Shown: piece by piece, positions 24,186 through 34,976 of the stretch | Layout: every line of letters begins with the position of its first letter | Numbering within the stretch: position 1 is the first letter of the stretch | Source of the DNA: Azolla caroliniana | Lineage: Eukaryota > Polypodiophyta | NCBI GenBank assembly: GCA_043228905.1 | Contig: JBHGNT010000012.1 | Span: 1-64,000 of the forward strand | Direction: 5' to 3' | DNA: 64,000 nt | Program-made: the position numbers and the translations under genes | The notes under the pieces: generated by a model | Databases searched by the model: none | Told to the model about the DNA's origin: nothing | The model's input: only the letters and a program-made list of their open reading frames with translations

Positions 24186-24520
24186 ATAAATAGTCTCCAA
24201 ATGAAGATCTTTACTAGAACTAGCAATTTAGAATTTCAACAATATTTCAAGATTTGCAACCATCCACAATAAATAGTCTCCAAATGAAGATCTTTACTAG
24301 AACTAGCAATTTAGAATTTCAACAATATTTCAAGATTTGCAACCATCCACAAGAAATAGTCTCCAAATGAAGATCTTTACTAGAACTAGCAATTTAGAAT
24401 TTTGACAATATTTCAAGATTTGCAACCATCCACAATAAATAGTCTCCAAATGAAGATCTTTACTAGAACTAGCAATTTAGAATTTCAACAATATTTCAAG
24501 ATTTGCAACCATCCACAATT
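24186..24520. repeat. Tandem repeat, 83-bp unit, four copies
   Basis: TAGTCTCCAAATGAAGATC occurs at 24191, 24274, 24357 and 24440, each 83 bp apart. Copies are nearly identical (one or two changes), which indicates recent expansion. Confidence 0.93.
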
Positions 24521-26580
24521 AGGTTATGTGCCTTCCATTCTTTTTCAAGCTTAGATAATTTCCATTGAAAAGACTTGATGGACATTGGTAGCCATTTATA
24601 AGAACCAAACAACCCATGGTTACTCTTTGATTTGTATAGGTAAAGGACCATGCATCAATGTTATACTCCCCAGTTAACTACTACCAAAAAAACCCAGTGT
24701 GATAATCGTTGCGCTTCAACAAAGTACAAAAATCTTTGACATCGAGCCTTCATTCTATCCTCCACCCCTTTGACACCCAAACGAAAAAAGCAATTAAATT
24801 GAGAATGCAATCTCTCCTTTACATGTCAATTAACAATTGGCAACGGTCAGTTCGGTTTGAAAGTGTCAAAACCGAACCGTTTAAAATATTTGAAACTTGA
24901 ACTGGACCATAAAAACCGTAGTTTCGTGGTTCAGTTTCAATTTTCAACTTAGGTCAAAATTCAAATTCAAATTTAAATCTTTTTTAATTTTTTTCATTAT
25001 TTTAAAATTTAAAATTTCAAAACTTTAATGATTTTCCTAAAATGTGGGAATTAAGCTTAAAGAAGAAAAAATTGTTTTAAAAAAAATTTGTTTTTTAAAA
25101 TTTTAACAAACTTCAAAAAATTAAAAAAACATTAAACCATTTAAACCAAACCATTTACCCCCTGAACTGTTAAAAAAACTTGAGCTGAACTGTTTAAACC
25201 ATTAATCCACGGTTTCACCATTTGGTTCGATTCGTTGCCAACTGTTAATGTTAATGTCAAGATCCGAGTAACTCCTTTGCAAGGAATTATGTTGCTCTCT
25301 CTCTCTCTCTCTAAAAGTAGTGATATATATTAAAATGGGACGATACTAAACTCCTCTCAAATAATACAATGTACTACAATGGTAAGGATACAATGGCAAG
25401 GTAAATCCTCTCATGTTTGATATTAATTTACATATAACTATAACTTCTTTTAAGTCAAGATGCTTCCAACATTGTATTATGAAAACTATCAATCAATTTT
25501 ATTGTGGTATCACGGAGACCATCTCTCCCAAATTAAATTTCCTTTTAGCCTACGTACAATTGTGATATCCACAGAGACCATCTTTGTCTCACACATTGCC
25601 TAAAACTGCATGGTTAGAAAGTTGCAAAAACATTAAAAGACATATGAGCCACATTTTTTTGTTTTGAAAAGATTTAAGATTTGAAGAAGTCCTTTGGAAG
25701 GTTGGGATGCATTATATTTGCCTTCAGATGCACCTTGCCAAAGATATGGAGGCTTACATTTCACATGTCACATGCACCAAACTACAACCATCTTCCCCGC
25801 ATTGGGAAATCAAACTCACCGATACATGTTAGAGCCCATCCTTTCATCCACCATTTGCATCATTGCTTCCATACAACTTACCTCACATTCTCTTCATTGT
25901 GAGACAAGAGGTTGGGGCACATGCACATCTCGTCAACTACACATTTTTGCTTTGGGCAAGGCTGGTTTCCACAATTTGTCCACCCAATCCAGTCCCTACA
26001 TTTATTTCCCTCAACTACACTGAGCACTCTTGCTTGCAAAGTTGAATACTAGAATCATTGAATATCAAGAATCACAATACAGAATGAAAATGTTGCACTT
26101 TCAGTCTCCATAGATCATATTTAACCTTCACGGACTAATACAATCTGTTACCCTACTCTGGTGTATCAGCAACAAATAACAGTGGTTCCAAGTGTTTGAA
26201 ACTTTTGGACATATTTATGATACCAAGACATCCATCCATCAAATGATTGAAGAATAACACAGTTCAACACTGAATCAAATATTGCATATTACATTGCTCG
26301 GGTAGAATAATTCTGCCTAAAATGATTGCATCCGCTTCTCTTCTTAAGATTATAAAACAAATATGTAAACGTCAATAAGCACCTTTCATTGATAAAACCA
26401 TTAGACGAATAGTAGCATCACAGTGTAAGACAGCAGGTTCTTCAAAAAACATTGCACAAAAGGCCATGGCCTGATGAACCTAAAAATCTGGACTCATTAT
26501 TAAACTGTTTCAAAGCTCGAGTCACCTTTGCAGAAAAAGATCAGACGTGTGATGTCCACGATTATTTCAATGAGAATCAG
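24521..26580. other. Intergenic DNA, very AT-rich in part
   Basis: The segment 24955-25200 is almost pure A/T homopolymer runs. A short (CT)n lies at 25294-25312. Frames at 25681-26045 have no recognisable domain. I see no gene; the last part is downstream sequence of the minus-strand gene that follows. Confidence 0.45.
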
Positions 26581-29500
26581 CTAGTGATGCACATGAACCT
26601 GAAAAAAAGTGGTAAAACTTGAAAACTATCGATTATGTTTTTCGTATTACCTTGCTGAAATTTAGACAAAATCTCTGGATTACACCCATTGTTTTATTTA
26701 TATCCTCAAATGGCTCTAAGTTTCCATTATATCCCCAAATTCCCGTGGTTACCCCTACTACCCTAAAACTAGAAAAACGGGTTCGAATTAGCATACAATT
26801 ACTCCATATAACATATAATAGATGGAGAGGGATTGACCAAAAAGGAACGAATAAAGCCTTTGGTGTTTTGAGGAATAACATATAATAGATGGAGAGGGAT
26901 TAACCAAAAAGGAAAGAATGAAGTCTTAAGGGGTTTTGAAGAAAGAAAGAAAAAATCAGCACCTCACCTAAACTTTATCCCCAAAAATGTGTTAAATAAT
27001 CTCATTGACAGTTTTACCTCTTCTTTTGCACGTGGCTTTTTCAAAGACGAGAAAGCTTTGGCAACACCATATCCAAGAAGACCCCATCCAGCAAGAGAGA
27101 GAAGTACAAACTGTAGTGAGCATAAAAACCATGTCATTGCTTTCATCGTGCTATATTTATAGCACAGACAATAAGAATTACATTGCATCTTATTCCTTTT
27201 GAACTTTAACAAATTGGACAAACTAACATTTTGAATTCAATTTTATCATCCTTATAGATCCATCAACTTTCACGAATTAGCTTAGCTTTTTCAAACCTAT
27301 ACTTACTGCATGCTCTCTATTCATCATCACAATAACCATGTTATTGCTTTCATCATGCTACACAAGAGGTACACACAACCAGAGCTACATTGCATCTTGC
27401 CCCTTCATAACTATATAGAGCATTGTACAAACTATTTTTATATTCAAATTTTTGAACTCAGTTTATCATCCTTCTAAGTCCATCAACTTTAATGAATTAG
27501 CTTAGCTTTATTAAAGCCAAACATATGAAAACCACATGTTCTCTATTTTTCATCATAAGCTACTGACTGGAAAATAATGCTTCTGCTCTGACATGAGATA
27601 ATATTTACTTAACATGCCAAAAAGCTCATTAATTCATGTTATTAATCAACAGATGAAGATGTAATGTCTCTTTTTGAGACTCATTTCTTTTTTGCTATTA
27701 TGTAATGGAACAGTGATGATTTGACTCTGTAATAAAGAAGTCTAATAGTAAGGAAGAGAAAAAACTGTTAAATAAAATATATGGAGCATGTAAAATATTA
27801 CACACAATATATATTATCTACATCTGCAGACACATGATGAAATAAACTTTCTAAGGTCAAGGATATGACGAAGAGATGAAATTCCCACTTACATGTTCTT
27901 CTTTCCATTTTGAAGGTGACATTGGATCTTGCCAAAAGTTGACTTTGGGTGGCCCATGGTGATCTAAGACCATCAAACCAATAAGATTAGAAATCTACAA
28001 TGGATCTAGAAATTACATAATTGTAAAAACGAGACAAAATTAAATATTGTATGACATCCCAAACACAATGAATGTTTACAAAATGCTTTGAAATTTGAAC
28101 TTCATGCAACAGTACTTGAAACAAGATATAATGAAACCATGAATACCAATGACATGTTATGATTTCCTTCACACTCAAGAGACCTTTATATGTTGGTGAG
28201 ATGCATTCTAGATATTTGAGTCCACGAAGCATACTCGAAACATATTTCCATCTATGGATATATCAATGTCATATCTTCCAGATGAACCACTTTGCAAGTG
28301 ATAAGATGGTTAACATTTTTCACGAGATGTGAGTTATGCGATAATAATAACAAAGTAGCATTCCACTACAAACAATACTAAACAAGAATATATTATGCAT
28401 TGCCTCAAAGGAAATGGGTTACATTTATTTAGAAAACTGTTTGCATAAGTACAAAATTTAGGGTGTAAGCTCGAAATGCTAAAAAGAAAAGCATGCTTAC
28501 AGTTAACCTATAGTGTACATCATGCAAGGGAGACTGCAAAAATTGTATATCATTTAACTACACCCTAAAGAAAAAAATCATGTCCACATTAATTGCAAAC
28601 TGCTTGGACTTTCATGGAGAGCTTCTGATTATCTTCATCAGAGGATCATCACAATTATAGAGTACATCGCACAAAGATATCGAAATCAAAACCATTAGAA
28701 ATTATACGTCAGCCATCGAAAGCCCTATATACTCCTACTTGCATGCAGTATGTCTGGTAGTTTTCATCAGAAAATAATCATGAATTCGGAATACATACGA
28801 CACAAACGGGGGAGGGAACGAAATCTGCAGAAATAATACCTGAACCATGCAAACCCTACGTATTTTTACTTCCATGGAGAGGTTCTAATCATCTGACCAT
28901 TAAAACTAACCGCAGCACAAAGCACAGAGGGAAATCTGAAGAGATCAACCCTTACACATCTCAAACAATAACTGATTTTATTTCCTATCTAGCTCCTTTA
29001 GTTCCAAAAAGATCTTCTGCCCGTCTTCATCAGAATATCATCATTGTATCACAGCATACGACGCAGTGGGAATGGAAAAGTAAGTAGAGATCTACATGAC
29101 CAGTCTAAACCCTAAAAGAAATATGATCAAATTTCATGCAGAGCTTATTATTACGTTCTTCATATTATCATGACAGGAATCAGAGGGTGAATTCCAACTG
29201 TTTCTACGTTCGTGCAGAGCTTCTGACTGTCGTCACCAGAGCATCCCCCACCCGAATCAATGTACGAAACGCGGAGAAAGTAGAAAAATGTGCGTCGACC
29301 TAAAACCCTAGAAAACTACATTTGTTTCGGCCATGCAAACCCTGAAAACAGGACTGTTCCTTCGTGCGATGCGGGAATTCTGTCCATCTTCATCAACAGA
29401 ACAAGCGCAGAAAGAAACAAAACCGACAAGGAGAATTACATGGAGCGATCTAAGTCCGAAGGCAACAGATTCTTCATCAAAACTTCCTGCACAGAACTAG

Positions 29501-29643
29501 AGAGAGAGAGAGAGAGAGAGAAAGAGAGGGAGAGGATTCATACCTGCAGAGAAGGAACGGACAGAGGGACGCGTAGGTACTGAGGTAGTCTGTGTGCGGG
29601 CGAGAGCAGAGACGCGGCGGCTGAAGGAAGAAGCCATCGCCAT
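26581..29643 (-). CDS. Small mitochondrial membrane protein, probable complex I ESSS/NDUFB11-like subunit (four exons)
   Basis: Exons on the minus strand are 29544-29643, 27893-27963, 27018-27110 and 26581-26598. All introns are GT-AG with agreeing phases and give 93 aa. Residues 1-31 form an Arg/Ser-rich amphipathic leader without acids (MAMASSFSRRVSALARTQ), typical of a mitochondrial presequence. Then come HHGPPKVNFWQDP and SPSKWKEEH, one membrane span FVLLSLAGWGLLGYG (about 58-77) and a basic tail KKPRAKEE. The KWKEEH followed by one membrane helix recalls plant proteins annotated as the ESSS subunit of NADH:ubiquinone oxidoreductase, an accessory inner-membrane subunit. That assignment is from memory of the family and is moderate. 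The last exon (five codons plus stop) depends on a strong TTTTTTTCAG acceptor; otherwise exon 3 would read into its intron. Confidence 0.72.
26810..26943. repeat. Direct duplication, 67 bp, in the last intron of the ESSS-like gene
   Basis: AACATATAATAGATGGAGAG starts at 26810 and again at 26877, with the following ~55 bp also similar. It is a simple tandem duplication. Confidence 0.8.
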
Positions 29644-29746
29644 AGCTGTGAAGAAAGGAGAGACAATTTCTGTGTGTGTGTGTGTGCCCTTAGGTTCTCG
29701 GAAAAGCTTTTCAAGCAAATTATTAACTAAGTAATTCATTCATTCA

Positions 29747-30121
29747 TTTCTTTAATTACCCATTTCGTGCTTAATGACTTGATGATTAAGGTCTCGATTA
29801 ACCGCTAATTAATTAATCGAATTAATTTAGTGACCTATTTTCTTTAATTACCCATTTCGTGCTTAATGACTTGATGATTAAGGTCTCGATTAACCGCTAA
29901 TTAATTAATCGAATTAATTTAGTGACCTATTTTCTTTAATTACCCATTTCGTGCTTAATGACTTGATGATTAAGGTCTCGATTAACCGCTAATTAATTAA
30001 TCAAATTAATTTAGCGACCTATTTTCATTCATTTCTTTAATTACCCATTTCGTGCTTAATGACTTGATGATTAAGGTCTCGATTAACCGCTAATTAATCG
30101 AATTAATTTAGCGACCTATTA
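29747..30121. repeat. Tandem repeat, 92-bp unit, four copies, upstream of the ESSS-like gene
   Basis: TTTCTTTAATTACCCATTTC starts at 29747, 29839, 29931 and 30032; the last interval is 101 bp because of a small insertion. Units are nearly identical and rich in TTAAT. The array begins about 100 bp upstream of the ATG at 29643, so it occupies the probable promoter. Confidence 0.93.
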
Positions 30122-30901
30122 AAACTAGCAGTTAGTTAATAATACATACATACTTGCATTATTACCTATATTCCGAAGAGTAGTCTGTCCCCTTCTGAAC
30201 CCCGCGACCTTAATGAGCTACACCAAGGTGTGTTCGCATTTCTCAGGAATTCATTAGTACATACAATCTTTTGTGATGCCTGATGTGGAATATCAATGCT
30301 CCCTGTTACCCTATTGACAACCCCACATTGATCTCCATTCAAGCTAGCGGCGAAGAAAGTTCTAATAACAATCTGTGGGTGTTAGAGGATCTTAAAGTGA
30401 ATATGTCCAACAATTGTCATGCATGTCTTTTGTGTCTTTACACTCTACATGATGATTGAGGATCAACCAAGCTTGCAAATATACAGTGCATTAGATATGT
30501 TATACTGAAGATTTGGCTGATGTTAACATGTATACATGGGCTATCCTTGAGTGGCAGAACCATCCTTATTATTAGCCCTAACCATTGCTTGACTTACCAA
30601 TTAGGGCTAGCCCCTCCCTTGTAAACCTCACATGGTACGGTTGTGGGCAACACATGCGTGGAGATCTGGGGGGCAAAGGAGAATCGACAAGATCTCAAAC
30701 CACCCAAATTTCAATGCAGACATAACGTGCATACACTAATGTAATTAGTCTTTTCATATGCAATCGAGACGAGACAGTTAGCTTCAGAGCTACTAGTGAT
30801 GTTGCACGTTCTAGTCCTCCACATTTTGTTTGTTCTTTATTCTCTCAATAACCCCCTCCCCTCCCATGCTGTCCCTTCATCCCAAGGAGATGAGAAGAGA
30901 A

Positions 30902-30968
<67 letters not shown>

Positions 30969-30979
30969 TTATGTGCAGT
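30122..30979. other. Intergenic DNA before the LINE
   Basis: No coding signal recognised. A (GT)n(GA)n compound microsatellite lies at about 30905-30969, just before the LINE relic. Confidence 0.5.
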
Positions 30980-33900
30980 TGAGCATGACTGTCACGAGTT
31001 AGTAGGGTTCACAATACATTTACATGGATGTTCATCATTCTATGCAAGACATCTTAGTCATCATTATTTAGGTGTGGTACTAATTGTGCACGATACAAAT
31101 ATTATCCTCTAGTTATGCATAATGATCCCTATGGCCAATTTTTTGTTATAGAAATCACTTATTTTGGTGAAGTTGTATGGTTGGTGGGGATTTATGCCCC
31201 TAACCAAGTCACTTAATGTATTGCATTATGGGCCCCACTCCTTCAGACCCTATTTGTGGGCTGCCCAAGATTACTTATGGGTGATTTTAACATGTGTGTT
31301 GATGAATCTCAGTCCATGATGGATGATTCTAACCAAATTGCTTGGTTTTCAATTGACTATGGAGGTTCTTAAGCTAGATGTATGGACATGGTTACATGGG
31401 AATGATCCATGTTTTACCTTCCAATTTGTCCAACATAAACAAACATGGAGTCAGTTAGATAAAATGTATGTGATGCATGATGATTCCTTTTTACCAACAT
31501 AACTTTGTATGGTAGTTCTACGACATGTGGAAACTTCAGACACCTTCCTTGTTTGTTTGGAGGTTTGAAATCATGTAGTTGACATGTATAAATTCTTACT
31601 TGGAAAGTATTGCACATTAACTCTTGTATTTTGCTTCAACCTCACTTTGATTCTCTCACGGAGCAAATTTTAGTGAAATTTTCACAAGTGGATAATAAAG
31701 GAGTAAAAGCATGGGATACGACTTTACGAAACATTAAGTTTCATTCATTGTATGTATGGGGTAACTAATGCCCAACAACGATAGGGTCTTCTTCAACAAT
31801 TGTCACAAGTTCTCCTAGGTGTAATGCATTATTTATACATATACCATTAGATAACCTTTTAGATATTTAGATGCAATTGCACATCATTATTTCTCGGTTA
31901 CAATGTCGAAGTTATCATTATGCTAAGTTGCACCAACTCAAGGATGGGCGCATTGATAATCGATGTCAATCTCATTTGTTTTCCCAAGTGTTAAGTCCTA
32001 CGATCTACCTATGCTCGATCTAATGTGATACATGTGAAGCAAGGGGATGATTTTATAATGGATCTTGCTGTAATAATTGATTGACCCACTATTGTTTATG
32101 GCAAATGAGGTGAGTAGAGCACACCATGAAATTTATGATGTGGTTGGATGTATTGTGCAAGACCTTCTTATTAATGAATTGGGTGCAAATTTCACAGAGT
32201 ATCATTTGGACATGGTTTTAAGCCATCTTCCTAGTGGTTGGCATGACTTGACAAATGAAGTTTTGAAGCAATATTCCAACATTTTAAAGGGGTCCTTAAC
32301 TTTGATGTTTCAATGTTGTTGGTATTCTAGTTGTATACCTCGACCCTCGAAGGTTGGTCTCATTAAATTAATTCTGAAGGTGGTATCTCCCGAGTCATTT
32401 TACCAATGGAGACTTATTTCTTTGATTGAGGGGTTGTATAAGATATTTACAAGGTTTTGACAAATTGATTACAAAAGTATTTGTCGCAGTTGATACATCC
32501 CACCCAATATGGTTTGATTGCAATTAGGAATATATTGCTTAATGTGTTGAATGTTCAAACGGCCATGGATTGATATGCTCATCAAGAATTGATTATGGTA
32601 CAATTACATTTGGAGAGAGCTTATGATCATTTTTATCGGTCCTTTGTTTCCGTGTTAATGTTTACAATTGGCTTTGGAACATTTATATCTTGCCTCATAT
32701 TAAGATAGGATGTAGTGTATTGAGTAATGCTTAATGGGAGAATTACATAAGATATTACCCTCACGAGATCTATTTGTCAAGGATGCCCACTTAGTCCATT
32801 GTTGTTTGCTATTGTTACTCATCCATTGTTAGTAATGTTATCAAGGCTTGCAGTTTATGGTGACATTGTGGGTCTACACCTTCCATATGGGGGGCAACTA
32901 GTAGCACAAGCTTTGGCAAATGATTCTTTCATGTTTCTATAAACCTCGCGTGAAAATCTTGAGAAGGGGATGCTTGTATGGAACCAATTTGCATTGGCTT
33001 TTGGATTACATATTAATTAGAGGAAGTATAGTCTCATATCATGTACTAAAAGAGATTTGGAATGTCTAGGATGACAAAGATTTGTGGTTAATCAAGGCTC
33101 TATTTTTCAACCCTTGGGATATCTATTGGGAATGAATGTTACGAATGATCAATTGATTGAATGAATATCTAGTAAGTTAAGGGACATGTTCATGTATTGA
33201 AAGACACAATATTGGTCATTTCACATATGCTTAAAGGTTGTACAATGTATTATGGAACCCATGATATTATGTTACTTGCCATTGTTGCCATGGACAAAGA
33301 AGGATTTGAACTCTATTTTTCAACATCTTCAATAATTATTGTGGAGAAAGAGGGAAAAGATGGGAATCACATGTGTTGTGCGGAACAATCTAGCAACCCC
33401 TAAACACTTGGGGGGAATGCAATATATGGACTTATCTATGCATAAAGTGTTCTCGTTATTTGCATGGAAACCATAATCTAGTAGAGAGCATTGTAATTAT
33501 TGCAAAAAGAGTTACTTGTGTCTTCTTGATTATTATGTTGGGTTGGAAAGAAGATATTGTATCATTTGGGGGTGAAAGTAGCGAAAGATATAGTTGAGGC
33601 TAGATCTCAAAGAATTTTGGACTGTGTTGAAGCACGACGATTATTATGCATCCCACCCAATGATGGGTTTATTTGGCAACAACTACAAAATATTTACATT
33701 GATGTAAGGTCCTTTACCTCTACAAACATAAGAGCAACTAAGGGTTGATTGGTGTTTATGGGATCAAACACAGTCTTTACAAGTGACCACTAATCTCTCG
33801 TATCATTGCTCCTTTGAGTCTCTTCGATGACTATCATCTAAGGTTGAACAAGAATGGAAAGTATATACTGTAATGATGGATGGTGGCATATCTTAAAACG

Positions 33901-34560
33901 TATTTGGCATTCTAAATTGTCACTAGTAGCAAAGGTCTTCACTTGGAAAGTTATGATTGGGGGTGTGGTGTCCCAAGAGAGTCCCAACCGAATCGCGGTC
34001 CCGAAGTGAGTACTCAAGAAGCCCAAAACGAGTGGGGGCAAGGAGTCACGATTGATGTTGGCACCTGCAACCCCCATGTTTTAGGTTCGTTATAGGGGGT
34101 TTGCCTTTGGGATTAACTATAAAGCGATGTGGAATAGCAATCGGAAAATCTTTCTTTTGTAATATTCAAGTGGAAGATAATACTCATTGTTTCATTGATT
34201 GTTAGTTGTTTTAGATTTCTCAAATGAGACAAGTTTTGTCATGATATTATTTGATGCCAAAACAATGGGTGTTTGCACACTTAACACAAGGCGACCCAAA
34301 ATTAGAAATGGAGATCCTTTTCCTATTTCTTAGGTATTGGGGATTACGTCATAATTGGGATATACGCAATGCTTTTGTATTTGAGGGTAGGCATGGAGTG
34401 GAAGCCTACATATGAAGGTTAAAGGGAGTACTAATGTGACAATTTTCTTTATTAGAGCAAGTAAAAAGTCTTTCCTTGATAGAGTGTTCGTCTTGCTTAT
34501 TGGCAACTCAATATGTTCCACTACTCATACTCCAAGGTGACACCCATTGTAAACTGTAGT
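30980..34560 (+). mobile_element. Dead LINE (L1-like) retrotransposon spanning endonuclease, RT and zinc-binding domain
   Basis: Endonuclease motifs VGIYAPNQ and LLMGDFNMC lie at about 31180-31300. RT motifs follow, read across several frames: WRLISLIEGLYKIFTRF (32408-32457), then [18 protein letters not shown] (about 32780-32835). The catalytic-site region reads ALANDSFMFL near 32913 where family members have ADD. The zf-RVT-like C-terminal part (VEDNTHCFIDC, RYWGLRHNWDIRNAFVFEG) extends to about 34540. More than a dozen stops and frameshifts plus a ~130-bp insertion at about 33960-34092 make it non-functional. The order EN-RT-zf-RVT is that of plant L1 elements. Confidence 0.88.
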
Positions 34561-34589
34561 ATTTTTAACACACATTTATTAATATAATT

Positions 34590-34770
34590 GACATTGCCAG
34601 AGAGGGAATATTAGAAAGAGATCTAGTTCTTCTAGCTCAAAACATAGTAACATGGAATACGTTAATATCAGGATATGTTGAGCATGTAAATGGTGATGAT
34701 GAAGCTCTCAAGCTTTATGAGAGAATGGAATTTGTGGGTGTGCGAAATGTAATTATCTTTACCTAGAAAG
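34590..34770 (+). pseudogene. PPR gene fragment
   Basis: Translation gives QNIVTWNTLISGYVEH, then DDEALKLYERMEFVGVRN, a clear PPR helix-turn-helix of the same style as the intact gene that follows. It has no start codon and is followed by stops. It is probably a remnant of a duplicated PPR gene left between the LINE and the intact copy. Confidence 0.7.
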
Positions 34771-34976
34771 ATTGGACTATTTTTGTATATTGCCTCTGGC
34801 CACTTTAATTTTAATACCAATGGAGGATATTTTTTCAAAAACAAAATGTGTGTTTTCATCGTTAAAGAGGGAGAGAGGGTTATATAATGTAGATTCTGAA
34901 ATAAATGGGGTCATATTTGTAATATATAAAAACCAGAAAGAAAGAAGAAAGAAGAAGAGGAAGAGGAAGAGGAAGA

